Positions 7,662 to 17,082 are shown, numbered from the stretch's first letter. The stretch is DNA of 51,548 nt from Janibacter limosus NBRC 16128 (GCF_001570985.1 NZ_BCSS01000024.1:1-51548); one strand, 5' to 3'. Made by a program: numbers and translations. The notes: generated by a model from the sequence alone, not told the origin.

Positions 7662-9062
7662 GTGGCAGACCCCGCGAACTCGACCTCGTCCCCCTTCGAC
7701 CTCGTCATCCTCGGAGCCGGCAGCGGCGGGTACGCCTGTGCGCTGCGGGCCTCCCAGCTCGGACTGAAGGTCGCGCTCGTCGAGGAGGACAAGATCGGCG
7801 GGACCTGCCTGCACCGCGGGTGCATCCCCACCAAGGCGCTGCTGCACGCGGCCGAGCTTGCCGACGGCGCGCGGGTGGGCGCGTCCCACGGGATCCTCAC
7901 GACCTTCGAGGGGATCGACACCGTCGCGCTGCACGCGCGCAAGGACAAGGTCGTCTCGCAGCTGTACAAGGGACTGACCGGGCTCATCGGACAGGCAGGC
8001 ATCGAGGTCGTCACCGGCCGTGGCCGGCTCGTCGACGCGAGCACCGTCGAGGTCGAGGGCGAAGGGGGAACCACTCGCCTGAGCGCGAAGACCGTGGTCC
8101 TGGCGACCGGTTCCTACGCCCGCACCATCCCGGGCGTCGAGCTCGGACCTCGCGTCATGACGAGTGACCAGGCGATGGACCTCACCGAGATCCCCCAGCG
8201 CGTCGCCGTGCTCGGTGGCGGCGTCATCGGCGTAGAGTTCGCCTCGATGCTGCGCAGCTTCGGCGCCGAGGTGACGATCGTCGAGGCGCTCGACCGGATC
8301 GTCGCGGCCGAGGAGCCGTCGATCTCCAAGCACCTCACCCGCGAGTTCAAGAAGCGCAAGATCACCACGCTCACCTCCACCCGGGTCGCGTCCGTCGAGG
8401 CCGACGACCAGCGTGCCGTCGTCCACCTGGAGAGCGGCGACCCGCTCGAGGTCGACCTCGTGCTCGTCGCCGTCGGTCGTGGCCCTCGCAGCGAAGGCCT
8501 CGGCCTCGAGGAGGCCGGCATCAGCGTCGACCGGGGCTTCGTCCCGACCGACGAGCGCCTGCGCACCAATGTCGAGGGCGTACGCGCCGTCGGGGACCTG
8601 GTGCCCGGGCTGCAGCTGGCCCACCGCGGCTTCGCCCACGGCATCTTCGTCGCCGAGGACATCGCTGGTCTGGACCCGAAGCCGATCGACGACGTCATCA
8701 TCCCCAAGGTGACCTACTGCGACCCCGAGATCGCCTCCGTCGGACTCACGAGCGAGGCGGCGAAGGGAGCCGGCAAGGACGTCGAGACCGTCGTCTATCC
8801 CTTGGGCGGCAACGGCCGCAGCATCATCCGGGGCACCACCGGATCGGTGACCCTCATCCGGGAGAAGGACGGTCCCGTCGTCGGCGTGCACATGGTCGGG
8901 CTCGGCGTCAGCGAGCTGATCAGTGAGGCGCAGCTGGCCATCGGGTGGGAGGCCCACCCCGAGGACATCGCGCCCCTGGTGCACGCGCACCCGAGTCAGG
9001 GTGAGGCCTTTGGTGAGGCAGCGATGCTCGCGGCCGGACGGCCGTTGCACGCACACGCCTGA
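7662..9062 (+). CDS. lpdA: Dihydrolipoyl dehydrogenase (E3)
   Basis: The 466-aa flavoprotein has the FAD dinucleotide fold GAGSGGYACA (residues 18-27) and the redox disulfide GGTCLHRGCIPTKA (C49, C54). It also has the NAD-binding GGGVIGVEFAS segment and the C-terminal active-site dyad in HAHPSQGE (H443, E448). It reoxidises dihydrolipoyl groups of 2-oxo-acid dehydrogenase and glycine cleavage complexes. The start is GTG at 7662 behind an AAAGGAG site; the open frame extends further upstream but without a start signal. The E2 gene follows 128 bp downstream, so E3 and E2 form one functional block. Confidence 0.96.
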   Translation: MADPANSTSSPFDLVILGAGSGGYACALRASQLGLKVALVEEDKIGGTCLHRGCIPTKALLHAAELADGARVGASHGILTTFEGIDTVALHARKDKVVSQLYKGLTGLIGQAGIEVVTGRGRLVDASTVEVEGEGGTTRLSAKTVVLATGSYARTIPGVELGPRVMTSDQAMDLTEIPQRVAVLGGGVIGVEFASMLRSFGAEVTIVEALDRIVAAEEPSISKHLTREFKKRKITTLTSTRVASVEADDQRAVVHLESGDPLEVDLVLVAVGRGPRSEGLGLEEAGISVDRGFVPTDERLRTNVEGVRAVGDLVPGLQLAHRGFAHGIFVAEDIAGLDPKPIDDVIIPKVTYCDPEIASVGLTSEAAKGAGKDVETVVYPLGGNGRSIIRGTTGSVTLIREKDGPVVGVHMVGLGVSELISEAQLAIGWEAHPEDIAPLVHAHPSQGEAFGEAAMLAAGRPLHAHA

Positions 9063-9190
9063 CGACCACACCGTGGGGTCGCACCTGATGCCGATAAGTG
9101 TCCGACGCGGACGTGGGCCCCATGGACATGACCACACCGACTCGTGAGAGTCTGTGACGTAAACCATCTTGATAGAAGGAGCAGAGGCGC

Positions 9191-11062
9191 ATGTCTGAGC
9201 GGGTGACAATGCCGGCCCTGGGCGAGTCGGTGACCGAGGGCACCGTGACGCGATGGCTGAAGAATGTGGGCGACACGGTCGAGGTCGACGAGCCGCTGCT
9301 CGAGGTCTCGACCGACAAGGTCGACACCGAGATCCCTTCGCCTGTCGCGGGCACGATCCAGGAGATCCTCGTCGAGGAGGACGAGACCGTCGAGGTCGGA
9401 GCCGACCTCGCCGTGATCGGTGACGGCGACGCCCCGGCGTCCTCGGACTCCGGTGACGACGAGGAGTCCGCTCCTGCCGAGGACGCTGCTCCTGCCGCTG
9501 AGGAGGAGGCCCCCGCTGACGAGGCTCCGGCAGAGGAGCCCGAGGCTGAGGAGGCTCCCGCCGAGGAGCCCAAGGCCGAGGAGGCACCCGCTGCCGAGGC
9601 CAAGCCGGCCTCCGGTGACGGCGAGGGCACCAAGGTCGCCATGCCGGCTCTGGGCGAGTCCGTCACCGAGGGCACCGTCTCCCGCTGGCTCAAGGCCGAG
9701 GGCGACACCGTCGAGGTCGACGAGCCCCTCCTGGAGGTCTCCACCGACAAGGTCGACACCGAGATCCCCTCCCCCGTCGCGGGGACGCTGACCAAGATCC
9801 TCGTCCAGGAGGACGAGACCGTCGAGGTCGGCGCCGACCTGGCGATCGTCGGTGGATCCGGTGGCGGCGAGTCCTCCTCCGAGGACGCCGAGGAGTCCCC
9901 TGCCCCGCAGGCCGACGAGTCGGAGCCCAAGACCGCGGGCAATGACGCCGAGGAGGCTGCTGCGCAGGAGCCCGAGGCCGCTCAGGAAGAGCCGGCGGAC
10001 GAGGCCCCCAAGCAGGAGGCCCCCAAGGCCGAGGCACCGAAGCAGGAGGCCCCCAAGGCCGAGGCGCCCAAGCAGGAAGCACCCAAGGCTGAGGCTCCCG
10101 CTGCCTCTGGTGGCGACGCCGCCGCCTACGTGACTCCGCTCGTGCGCAAGCTGGCCTCCGACAACGGCATCGACCTCGCGCAGATCACGGGCACCGGCAT
10201 CGGTGGCCGCATCCGCAAGCAGGACGTCCTCGAGGCAGCCAAGGCCAAGAACCAGCCGCAGGAGTCCGCCCCGGCGGCCGCGCCTGCTGCTGCTCCGGCT
10301 GCCGCTGCTGCGCCGTCGGCTGTCCCCGCAGGATTCGAGTCCAATGTCCCGAAGTCCAAGCGTGGCACCCGGGAGAAGATGTCGCGCCTGCGCAAGGTCA
10401 TCGCCGAGCGCATGGTCGAGTCACTGCAGGTCAGCGCCCAGCTGACCACGGTCGTCGAGGTCGACATGACCAAGGTGTCTCGCGTGCGCGACGCGGCCAA
10501 GGCCGAGTTCGTCAGCCGCGAGGGGACCAAGCTGTCCTTCCTCCCCTTCATCGCCCTGGCCACGGCCGAGGCGCTCAAGGAGCACCCGGGCGTCAACGCC
10601 AGCGTCGAGGGTGAGGAGATCGTCTACCACGGTCAGGAAAACCTCTCCATCGCCGTGGACACGGAGAAGGGCCTCTTCACCCCGGTCGTCAAGAACGCCG
10701 GTGACCTCAACGTCGCCGGTCTCGCCCGCGCCATCGCGGACGTCGCCGACCGCACCCGCAACAACAAGATCACGCCGGACGACCTGTCCGGTGGGACCTT
10801 CACCATCACCAACACCGGCAGCCGGGGTGCGCTCTTCGACACCCCGATCCTCAACCAGCCGCAGGTCGCGATGCTCGGGACCGGTGCCATCGTGCGCCGC
10901 CCCGTGGTCATCACGACCGACGACGGTGGGGAGACGCTGGCGATCCGGTCGATGATGTACCTGGCCCTCAGCTACGACCACCGTGTGGTGGACGGCGCGG
11001 ACGCGGCCCGGTTCCTCGGCACGATCAAGGCTCGCCTCGAAGAAGGCCGCTTCGAGGCCTGA
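9191..11062 (+). CDS. sucB: 2-oxoglutarate dehydrogenase / dihydrolipoyllysine acyltransferase E2, two lipoyl domains
   Basis: The 623-aa E2 has two nearly identical N-terminal lipoyl domains (lipoyl lysines K43 and K187 in STDKVDTE). Ala/Pro/Glu linkers include a three-unit [10 protein letters not shown] repeat. The E3/E1-binding domain has [15 protein letters not shown]...GTGIGGRI. The catalytic domain ends in [15 protein letters not shown] (active-site histidine about H597). Actinobacterial E2 of this kind can serve both pyruvate and 2-oxoglutarate complexes, so acyl specificity is not settled. The start is ATG with AAGGAG upstream. The TIGR01777 gene begins 1 nt after the stop. lipB and lipA lie 3.7-5 kb downstream and make its cofactor. 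Confidence 0.93.
   Translation: MSERVTMPALGESVTEGTVTRWLKNVGDTVEVDEPLLEVSTDKVDTEIPSPVAGTIQEILVEEDETVEVGADLAVIGDGDAPASSDSGDDEESAPAEDAAPAAEEEAPADEAPAEEPEAEEAPAEEPKAEEAPAAEAKPASGDGEGTKVAMPALGESVTEGTVSRWLKAEGDTVEVDEPLLEVSTDKVDTEIPSPVAGTLTKILVQEDETVEVGADLAIVGGSGGGESSSEDAEESPAPQADESEPKTAGNDAEEAAAQEPEAAQEEPADEAPKQEAPKAEAPKQEAPKAEAPKQEAPKAEAPAASGGDAAAYVTPLVRKLASDNGIDLAQITGTGIGGRIRKQDVLEAAKAKNQPQESAPAAAPAAAPAAAAAPSAVPAGFESNVPKSKRGTREKMSRLRKVIAERMVESLQVSAQLTTVVEVDMTKVSRVRDAAKAEFVSREGTKLSFLPFIALATAEALKEHPGVNASVEGEEIVYHGQENLSIAVDTEKGLFTPVVKNAGDLNVAGLARAIADVADRTRNNKITPDDLSGGTFTITNTGSRGALFDTPILNQPQVAMLGTGAIVRRPVVITTDDGGETLAIRSMMYLALSYDHRVVDGADAARFLGTIKARLEEGRFEA
10010..10099 (+). repeat. Three 30-bp tandem repeats in the E2 linker ([10 protein letters not shown])
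   Basis: Three in-frame 30-nt units with silent third-base differences. They lengthen the flexible Ala-Pro-Lys-Glu linker before the E3-binding domain. This is a likely site of copy-number variation between strains. Confidence 0.9.
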
Positions 11063-11063
11063 C

Positions 11064-11972
11064 ATGACCGCCCGCCGACAGCGCGTCGCCATCACCGGAG
11101 CTTCCGGGCTGATTGGCGGCGCGCTGTCGTCTTCCCTGCGCGCAGGGGGTCACTACGTCGTCCACCTCGTGCGGCGTGAGCCCGCGGCCGGCCATGAGCG
11201 GCAGTGGGACCCGAGCGGCGAGGCGCTGCGCCCGGAGGTCCTGGCGGACGTCGACACCGTGGTGCACCTCGCTGGCGCCGGGGTCGGTGACCAGCGCTGG
11301 ACGCCCGAGTACAAGGCACTCATCCATTCCTCGCGGGTCGAGGGGACCGGCCTGGTGGCACGCTCGATCGCCGATGGCGCGGGACCGACCCGGCTCGTCA
11401 CCGCCTCCGCGATCGGCATCTACGGGGACCGCGGCGACGAGGTGCTCACCGAGTCCTCCGCGGAGGCCGTCACCTTCTTGGCCAATGTCGTGCGCGACTG
11501 GGAGGCCGCGACCACCCCGGCCAAGGAAGCGGGTGTGCCCGTCGCCCATGCCCGCACGGGGATCGTGCTGTCGACGAAGGGCGGTGCCCTCACCCCGATG
11601 CTGCGGCTGGGGCGGCTCGGCCTCGGCGGGCCCCTCGGCTCGGGGCGTCAGTGGATGTCGTGGATCACGCTGCACGACGCGGTCGCCGCCTACACCCGGC
11701 TCATCGAGGACTCCTCCATCACCGGGCCGGTCAACTTCACCGCTCCTCACCCGGTACGTCAGCGCGATCTGGCCCGCGGGCTCGGCCGGGTGCTGCACCG
11801 TCCCGCCGTCCTCCCCGCGCCACGGGCAGCCATGCGACTCGTGCTCGGCGAGTTCGCCGACGAGGTGCTCGCCTCGAGCAGGGTGCTCCCCCAACGCTTG
11901 CAGGACACCGGCTTTGAGCACGCCCACCCCCGCCTCGACGACGCCCTCGCGCACCTCATCATCCGGTCCTGA
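11064..11972 (+). CDS. TIGR01777 family NAD(P)-binding epimerase
   Basis: The 302-aa protein is an extended short-chain dehydrogenase fold. It has RVAITGASGLIGGAL at the N-terminus (Rossmann GxxGxxG), VVHLAGAG, the family signature segment ASAIGIYGDRGDEVLTE, and a C-terminal DUF1731-type tail (ASSRVLPQRLQDTGFEHAHP). Proteins of this family are linked to cell-division inhibitor SulA-like annotations, but the biochemical role is unproven. It is placed 1 nt after the E2 stop, so it is translationally coupled, an arrangement common next to lipoate genes in actinobacteria. It converges on the kinase gene with a 7-bp gap. Confidence 0.9.
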   Translation: MTARRQRVAITGASGLIGGALSSSLRAGGHYVVHLVRREPAAGHERQWDPSGEALRPEVLADVDTVVHLAGAGVGDQRWTPEYKALIHSSRVEGTGLVARSIADGAGPTRLVTASAIGIYGDRGDEVLTESSAEAVTFLANVVRDWEAATTPAKEAGVPVAHARTGIVLSTKGGALTPMLRLGRLGLGGPLGSGRQWMSWITLHDAVAAYTRLIEDSSITGPVNFTAPHPVRQRDLARGLGRVLHRPAVLPAPRAAMRLVLGEFADEVLASSRVLPQRLQDTGFEHAHPRLDDALAHLIIRS

Positions 11973-11979
11973 GCCACCG

Positions 11980-13665
11980 TCACGAGGGAGGAGCCGTGAC
12001 ATCGCGGACGCGCCACGCGCCGTCGTGCCACGCCAGGACGAGGTCGACCTCCAGCCCACGGCGTGCCGGTCGAGAGCTGCGCCCGCCGTCCTCGTCGACG
12101 ACGTCATAGGCGCTCTCGTCGACCACTGCCCGCAGCACTGCCGTGGACCCGTGGGTGCGCTCCAGCCGCGCTGATCGCACGGTCATCGTGAACCCTGCGA
12201 ACCGCTCGCCGCTCTCGCTCAACTCATCGACCAGCTCACGGTCGCGCGCCGCTGCGGGCGATCCGGGGACGTCGAGACGGGTGAGCGCGTCACGGTCGAG
12301 ATGGACGACCACCTGCTGACGAAGGGAGGTCAGCTCCTGCGCGAGGAGCTGCGGGGACTGGCGTGGCGCGGACCGGTCCCGCACCGCGTGCCCCACTCCC
12401 GCGGCTGCTGGCGCCGTCGTGGTCTGACCCACCGTGACCAGGACGTCTTCGTCTGCATCGCCCCCGCCCGCGCTGGCGATCTGCCGCCACGGCACCAGCA
12501 CCGTCAGCAGGAGCGCGAGCGCGACGGTGACGAGCACACCGACCCTGAGGCGGTCGCCCACCGGCGCCACGGCCGAGCGAGCGATCGCCCGAGGCACGCT
12601 CTCCGGCGCCGGGTCCGGGTCGATGTCGCGGCTGAGGTCGATCGGCTCGTCACGGCCGCGTCGCAGGGACGGCGTGTGGCGGGATGCGGCGTGACGACCC
12701 CCCTTCGTCCTGGAGGGAGACACCTCCTGCCGGACCCTCTCACGACGACGCCACCACCGCCGTCGCCTGCCGGCGTCGTCCGGCACGGTGCGGGCCAGCT
12801 CCTCCTGCCACGCGGGCACGGTGACGACGTCCTCGCTGGCCGCCTCACGGATCCGACGGGTCAGACTGCTCGCGACGTCCCCCGGGGCGGTCATGCGCAG
12901 CGGCTGTGCGCTCACCGCGTCGAACACCGCGCGCGCCACCTCGTCGGCCTCTGGCCGGTCATCCGGGTCCGGAGAGAGGCAGGCCTCCACGACATCGGTC
13001 AGTGCCTCCTCATCAGGCACCAGATCACGCAGGTCAGGACGCTCGGCGATGTGCCCGGGAGGCGCACCGACGAGGCACAGCCACGCGAGCGCACCGAGGG
13101 CGTGCACGTCACTCGCACGGGTCGGATCGTTGCCCTCGAGCACCTCGGGCGCGATGTGCCCCTCCGTCCCGTAGACGTCCCCGGGCGCCTCGCCGGTCAG
13201 CCGCGAGTACCCGAGGTCAGCGAGCACCGGCCGCCCGGTCGAGTCGAGCAGGACATTGCCCGGGCTGAGGTCGCCGTGGACGACCCCGAGGTCGTGCAGT
13301 CCGGCCACCGCCTGCGCGATGGGCGCGATCACCGTGACGCTCTCCCCCGGCGCGAGGTGCCCCCGCTCCGCGACGACCCGCTCCAGGCTGCCGCCCGCGA
13401 GGTACTCGAGGACCAGTGCCAGACAGGGTCCCTCGTCGGTGTCGACCTCGAGCGACTCGTGCAATGTGACGACGTGCTCGTCAGCGGCGGCCTGGAGCAT
13501 CGCGAACTCGCGCAATGCCTCGTCATCGGCTTGCGCGGCGACCAGCTTGACCGCGACCAGCTCGTCGTCTGACTCACGCCGGGCCCGCCACACCGTCGCT
13601 GTCGACCCGGTGCCGAGCAGGCGGGTCAACCGGTATCCGGGTACTGACGGAGGGATCTCGTCCAT
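11980..13665 (-). CDS. Membrane-anchored serine/threonine protein kinase with divergent active site
   Basis: The 561-aa protein has a Hanks-type kinase domain (residues 10-255): glycine loop LGTGSTATV, lysine VAVK (K40), catalytic loop VVHGDLSPGNVLL (H130, D132), and metal site VLADLG (D150) in place of DFG. A basic juxtamembrane segment (residues 298-340) leads to one membrane helix (about 374-393, GVLVTVALALLLTVLV) and a 165-residue extracellular domain without PASTA repeats. HGD for HRD and DLG for DFG are seen in some active bacterial kinases, so activity is likely but not assured. The start is the ATG at 13663-13665, preceding MDEIPPSVPGYRL. The extracellular part may sense a signal; the ligand is unknown. 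Confidence 0.88.
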   Translation of the reverse strand: MDEIPPSVPGYRLTRLLGTGSTATVWRARRESDDELVAVKLVAAQADDEALREFAMLQAAADEHVVTLHESLEVDTDEGPCLALVLEYLAGGSLERVVAERGHLAPGESVTVIAPIAQAVAGLHDLGVVHGDLSPGNVLLDSTGRPVLADLGYSRLTGEAPGDVYGTEGHIAPEVLEGNDPTRASDVHALGALAWLCLVGAPPGHIAERPDLRDLVPDEEALTDVVEACLSPDPDDRPEADEVARAVFDAVSAQPLRMTAPGDVASSLTRRIREAASEDVVTVPAWQEELARTVPDDAGRRRRWWRRRERVRQEVSPSRTKGGRHAASRHTPSLRRGRDEPIDLSRDIDPDPAPESVPRAIARSAVAPVGDRLRVGVLVTVALALLLTVLVPWRQIASAGGGDADEDVLVTVGQTTTAPAAAGVGHAVRDRSAPRQSPQLLAQELTSLRQQVVVHLDRDALTRLDVPGSPAAARDRELVDELSESGERFAGFTMTVRSARLERTHGSTAVLRAVVDESAYDVVDEDGGRSSRPARRGLEVDLVLAWHDGAWRVRDVTAPPS

Positions 13666-13858
13666 GGGTCCACGATGCCGGATCGCAGCGTGTGGGCCGT
13701 CGAGTTTTCCACAGCGCTCCGGACCGGCACCGGGAGGGACCTTCACCGAGCGCATCGACGGTCACCCGATCCCCCTTCCTCCCCAGCAGCAGACCCTGCT
13801 CAACGGCCGACCGATCGACCAACCGAAGAAGCCGTGGTGGCGCCGCCTCTTCGGCTGA
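13664..13858 (+). CDS. Possible small basic protein ending KKPWWRRLFG (64 aa)
   Basis: The open frame ends in a striking tail, QPKKPWWRRLFG, typical of small membrane-associated actinobacterial proteins. A GGGAGGG ribosome-like site occurs at about 13732, but no normal start codon follows it in frame. The only ATG (13664) overlaps the divergent kinase start. Either a non-standard start is used or the ORF is chance coding opposite the kinase leader. Peptidase E starts 19 nt after its stop. Confidence 0.3.
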   Translation: MGPRCRIAACGPSSFPQRSGPAPGGTFTERIDGHPIPLPPQQQTLLNGRPIDQPKKPWWRRLFG

Positions 13859-13865
13859 CGCTGGC

Positions 13866-13871
13866 TAGCCT
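13866..13871 (+). promoter_or_regulatory. -10 box TAGCCT of peptidase E (leaderless)
   Basis: TAGCCT is followed by 6 nt and then the ATG at 13878, with no room for a ribosome site. Confidence 0.65.
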
Positions 13872-13877
13872 GCGGAC

Positions 13878-14609
13878 ATGACCACTGACCGACCCACGAT
13901 CCTCGCCACCTCCGGTGGTTACGTTCGACCAGAGCGGGGCGACCTCGCCTTGGCCGGCCTCGTACACCACGCGGTGGACCTCTCGGGCACGACCTCGCGG
14001 CCGACGATCTGCCAGCTGGGTACGGCGAGCGGTGACCCGCGGCCCTTCAACGCCGCCTTCTCCGAGGCCGGCGCGGTCGCGGGTTACGAGATCACTCACC
14101 TCAACCTCTTCCCGATGCCGAACGTCGAGGACATCGAGGCGCACCTGCTGGCGCAGGACGTCGTGTGGGTCAACGGCGGGTCCGTCGCCAACCTGCTCGC
14201 GGTGTGGCGGGTGCACGGACTCGACGTAATCTTCCGCCGTGTGTGGGAGGCGGGCGTCGTCCTCGCGGGCGTGAGTGCGGGCTCGATCTGCTGGTACCGC
14301 GGCGGGACGACAGACTCCTTCGGCCCGGACCTGCAGGCCGTGGACAACGGTCTGGCACTGCTCCCCTACGACAACGGCGTGCACTACGACAGCGAGGCCC
14401 GTCGCCGACCGACCGTGCACCGTCTGGTCGCGGACGGCACGCTCGGCGAGGCGCACTGCACCGACGACGGGGTCGGCCTGGTCTATCGCGGCACCGAGCT
14501 CGTCGAGGCAGTCACCGAGGTCGACGGCAAGGGCGCGTACATCGTGGCGAAGGGAGCGGAGGGCCGGGTCGTCGAGACCCCCCTCGAGGCCCGCCGGCTC
14601 CCCCGCTGA
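13878..14609 (+). CDS. pepE: Peptidase E, S51 family
   Basis: The 243-aa protein has the S51 pattern: ILATSGG at the N-terminus, QLGTASGD, a VWVNGGSVANLL segment, and the nucleophile elbow GVSAGSICW (S133). This family are serine exopeptidases specific for dipeptides with N-terminal aspartate, acting in the cytosol. Length and motif spacing are normal. The start ATG sits 6 nt from a TAGCCT box, so the mRNA is probably leaderless. A stem-loop follows at 14643-14683. Confidence 0.88.
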   Translation: MTTDRPTILATSGGYVRPERGDLALAGLVHHAVDLSGTTSRPTICQLGTASGDPRPFNAAFSEAGAVAGYEITHLNLFPMPNVEDIEAHLLAQDVVWVNGGSVANLLAVWRVHGLDVIFRRVWEAGVVLAGVSAGSICWYRGGTTDSFGPDLQAVDNGLALLPYDNGVHYDSEARRRPTVHRLVADGTLGEAHCTDDGVGLVYRGTELVEAVTEVDGKGAYIVAKGAEGRVVETPLEARRLPR

Positions 14610-14642
14610 CGCCACCTCTGACATCACCTCCCTCGCCCGATT

Positions 14643-14683
14643 GGAGGTAAACGCGCTGACGAGTCACCGGCGCGTATACCTCC
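14643..14683. terminator. Stem-loop with 14-bp arms between pepE and lipB
   Basis: Arms GGAGGTAAACGCGC and GCGCGTATACCTCC pair with a single mismatch across a 13-nt loop. It is 33 nt after pepE and 26 nt before the lipB -10 box, so it could terminate pepE or act as an operator for lipB. Confidence 0.5.
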
Positions 14684-14708
14684 ACCGAGGAAGGGGGCGT
14701 CCCCGGCG

Positions 14709-14714
14709 TAGGCT
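14709..14714 (+). promoter_or_regulatory. -10 box TAGGCT of lipB (leaderless)
   Basis: TAGGCT, then 7 nt, then the lipB ATG at 14722. Confidence 0.7.
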
Positions 14715-14721
14715 GCCGGAC

Positions 14722-15390
14722 ATGCGTTTTGAGGAGCTCGGCTTCGCCCCCGACACCGTCGACTACCTGACCGCCTGGGAGCACCAGAAGCAGGTGCACG
14801 CTGCCGTCGTCGCCGGCGACCTCGAGGACACGACGCTCCTGCTGGAGCACACCGCGGTCTACACGGCGGGCAAGCGCACCGAGCCGCACGAGCGGCCCTT
14901 CGACGGCACCCCGGTCATCGACGTCGACCGCGGGGGCAAGATCACCTGGCACGGGCCGGGCCAGCTCGTCGGCTATCCCATCGCCCACCTGCCGGGCCGG
15001 CGCGATGTCATCGCCCACGTGCGCCGCCTCGAGGAGATGATGATCCGCGTCGCCGCCGACGTGGGCGTCACCGTGACCCGGGTCCCCGGCCGCTCAGGCA
15101 TCTGGGTGCCCGGCACCGACGGTGAGCGCGACCGCAAGCTCGGTCAGATCGGCATCCGCGTCTCCCGCGATGTCGCGATGCACGGCTTCAGCCTCAACGT
15201 GAACTGCGACCTGTCCTGGACGCAGACGATCGTGCCGTGCGGCATCCCCGACGCGGACGTCTCGACGCTGGCGCTGGAGACCGGGCGCGACATCACCGTG
15301 GCCGACATCCTCCCTTCGGCCAAGGCCCACCTGCTCGAGGTCATGACGGAGGACGTGCCGCTCACCAAGGGTGCTGCGGCCACCGCCTGA
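14722..15390 (+). CDS. lipB: Lipoyl(octanoyl) transferase
   Basis: The 222-aa protein carries the LipB signature DRGGKITWHGPGQLVGYPI (residues 69-87), the catalytic lysine in KLGQIGIRVSR (K139) and the catalytic cysteine in TIVPCGIP (C173). It moves octanoyl from acyl carrier protein to the lipoyl domains of E2 and the glycine-cleavage H protein. The ATG at 14722 lies 7 nt from a TAGGCT box, so translation is probably leaderless. The PPOX gene converges 13 bp downstream. lipA, the next step, is 600 bp further on under its own promoter. Confidence 0.96.
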   Translation: MRFEELGFAPDTVDYLTAWEHQKQVHAAVVAGDLEDTTLLLEHTAVYTAGKRTEPHERPFDGTPVIDVDRGGKITWHGPGQLVGYPIAHLPGRRDVIAHVRRLEEMMIRVAADVGVTVTRVPGRSGIWVPGTDGERDRKLGQIGIRVSRDVAMHGFSLNVNCDLSWTQTIVPCGIPDADVSTLALETGRDITVADILPSAKAHLLEVMTEDVPLTKGAAATA

Positions 15391-15403
15391 TCACGACGCT
15401 CGG

Positions 15404-15832
15404 TCAGCGCACCGGGATGGCGTGCTCCCACGGCTTGTCCAGGTCGAAGCGCCGCCCGGTGATCTCCTCCGGGATGATCTCGACGAAGACCTCCTTGTCG
15501 GTCGGGATCCACGACCGCAGCCGCGAGGCCTCGGCGCGCTCGCGATCGTCCCTCTTCTCCAGCACCCGCGCGTCCCCGCGCACGATCACCGACCACGCCT
15601 CGTCCTGGGCGTACCCGTCGATCTCGAAGGCCACGTCGGACTGCATGACGACCCCCAGCAGCTTGTTGCCCTGGGAGGTGCGAAACAGCAGGACCTCACG
15701 GTCGGTCGCGTAGTTGAGCGGCACGATGTGCACCTCCCCCGTCAGGTGGAAGGCCAGGCGCCCGAACTCATTGCTGCGCAAGAGCTCCCAGCACTCGTCC
15801 CGGCTCATCTGATGGACTGGTGATTGCGACAT
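15404..15832 (-). CDS. Pyridoxamine 5'-phosphate oxidase family (split-barrel flavin/heme-binding) protein
   Basis: A 142-aa single-domain PPOX-fold protein: [20 protein letters not shown] at the start, then [20 protein letters not shown] and the [24 protein letters not shown] core. These small actinobacterial proteins bind flavin, F420 or heme; which one cannot be told here. The start ATG at 15832 has GGGAGG 5 nt upstream. It sits between lipB and lipA but on the opposite strand, so it is not part of lipoate synthesis by operon logic. Confidence 0.85.
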   Translation of the reverse strand: MSQSPVHQMSRDECWELLRSNEFGRLAFHLTGEVHIVPLNYATDREVLLFRTSQGNKLLGVVMQSDVAFEIDGYAQDEAWSVIVRGDARVLEKRDDRERAEASRLRSWIPTDKEVFVEIIPEEITGRRFDLDKPWEHAIPVR

Positions 15833-15886
15833 CCCGACCTCCCGTAGTGCGTCACGGGCAGCGCTGCCCGTCCCTCGATCGTAGTG

Positions 15887-15916
15887 ACGAAGGGGGTGCC
15901 CGTCGCCCCCCTTCGT
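15887..15916. repeat. Hairpin of paired CGAAGGGGG / CCCCCTTCG upstream of lipA
   Basis: Ten-bp perfect arms with a 10-nt loop in the divergent PPOX-lipA gap, 18 bp before the lipA -10 box. It is not positioned as a terminator for either gene, so it may be an operator or architectural site. Confidence 0.5.
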
Positions 15917-15934
15917 CCCCTGCGGGGAGCGGCG

Positions 15935-15940
15935 TAGGCT
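15935..15940 (+). promoter_or_regulatory. -10 box TAGGCT of lipA
   Basis: TAGGCT 50 nt before the lipA GTG. The transcript should have a leader of about 44 nt containing a CAGGAGAG ribosome site. Confidence 0.55.
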
Positions 15941-15990
15941 TGAGTGACTCCGGACACCACCGGATCACCGAGAGTTGCCAGGAGAGTTGC

Positions 15991-17046
15991 GTGACCGTCG
16001 CACCCGAAGGACGTCGCATGTTGCGTGTCGAGGCACGCAATGCCGAGACCCCGATCGAGCGGAAGCCGGAGTGGATCCGGACCACGGCAAAGATGGGCCC
16101 CGAGTACAACCAGATGCGCGGCCGCGTCAGTGGCGCCGGCCTGCACACGGTGTGCCAGGAGGCGGGCTGCCCCAACATCTTCGAGTGCTGGGAGGACCGC
16201 GAGGCCACCTTCCTCATCGGTGGTGACGTGTGCACCCGTCGCTGCGACTTCTGCGACATCGCGACCGGTCGCCCGACCTTCCTCGACATGGACGAGCCGC
16301 GCCGCGTGGCCGAGTCCGTCCTCGAGATGGGTCTGCGCTACTCCACCGTCACCGGCGTCGCCCGCGACGACCAGCCCGACGGTGCTGCCGGCCTCTACGC
16401 CGAGACGATCCGCCAGATCCACGCGATGAACCCCAACACCGGCGTCGAGATCCTCCCGCCCGACTTCGGCGCCAAGCCCGAGCTCGTCGGTCAGGTCTTC
16501 GACGCGCGCCCCGAGGTCTTCGCCCACAACCTCGAGACGGTCCCGCGGATCTTCCGCAAGATCCGCCCCGCCTTCACCTACGAGAAGTCGCTCAAGGTCC
16601 TGTCGATGGCCCGCGAGGCCGAGCTCGTGACCAAGTCCAACCTCATCCTCGGGATGGGCGAGGAGGACCACGAGATCGAGGAGGCCATCCGCGACCTCCA
16701 CGAGGCCGGCTGCGACATCCTCACGATCACCCAGTACCTGCGTCCCTCCAAGCTGCACCACCCGATCGACCGGTGGGTCAAGCCGGAGGAGTTCGTCCAC
16801 TGGAGCGACCTCGCCGAGGACATCGGCTTCAAGGGCGTCATGTCCGGTCCGCTCGTCCGCTCCAGCTACCGCGCCGGTCGCCTGTACGCGACCGCCATGC
16901 GCAAGTGGGGTCGCCCGATCCCCGAGCACCTCTCGCATCTCGAGGCCGCCATCGACGAGCCCGCCCGCCAGGAGGCCTCCTCCCTGGTGGCCAAGGCCCA
17001 CGCCCAGGCGCTGCTCGACCAGCCGGCCACCGGCACCGACGGCTGA
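15991..17046 (+). CDS. lipA: Lipoyl synthase (radical SAM)
   Basis: The 351-aa enzyme has both iron-sulfur clusters: the auxiliary cluster cysteines C55, C60 and C66 ([12 protein letters not shown]) and the radical-SAM CTRRCDFCD motif (C81, C85, C88). The SSYRAG serine ligand lies near the C-terminus. It inserts two sulfurs into octanoyl groups made by LipB. The start GTG at 15991 follows CAGGAGAG; the open frame reaches further upstream through the promoter and is not used. DUF4191 follows 36 bp downstream under its own promoter, an association common in actinobacteria. Confidence 0.97.
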   Translation: MTVAPEGRRMLRVEARNAETPIERKPEWIRTTAKMGPEYNQMRGRVSGAGLHTVCQEAGCPNIFECWEDREATFLIGGDVCTRRCDFCDIATGRPTFLDMDEPRRVAESVLEMGLRYSTVTGVARDDQPDGAAGLYAETIRQIHAMNPNTGVEILPPDFGAKPELVGQVFDARPEVFAHNLETVPRIFRKIRPAFTYEKSLKVLSMAREAELVTKSNLILGMGEEDHEIEEAIRDLHEAGCDILTITQYLRPSKLHHPIDRWVKPEEFVHWSDLAEDIGFKGVMSGPLVRSSYRAGRLYATAMRKWGRPIPEHLSHLEAAIDEPARQEASSLVAKAHAQALLDQPATGTDG

Positions 17047-17068
17047 CCGACCCCGACGCAGAAGGAAC

Positions 17069-17074
17069 TAGACT
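17069..17074 (+). promoter_or_regulatory. -10 box TAGACT of the DUF4191 gene (leaderless)
   Basis: TAGACT with an 8-nt spacer to the ATG at 17083. Confidence 0.6.
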
Positions 17075-17082
17075 CTCCCCTC

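Noticed and set aside
9063-9190. A promoter for the E2 gene between lpdA and sucB
   Set aside because: No clear TAnnnT box at a useful distance; the region may simply be transcribed through from lpdA.
7518-9587. 689-aa open frame on the reverse strand opposite lpdA
   Set aside because: It runs antisense through lpdA and into the E2 gene, is rich in D, R and G from the complementary codons and has no family motif. The forward genes have full catalytic motifs.
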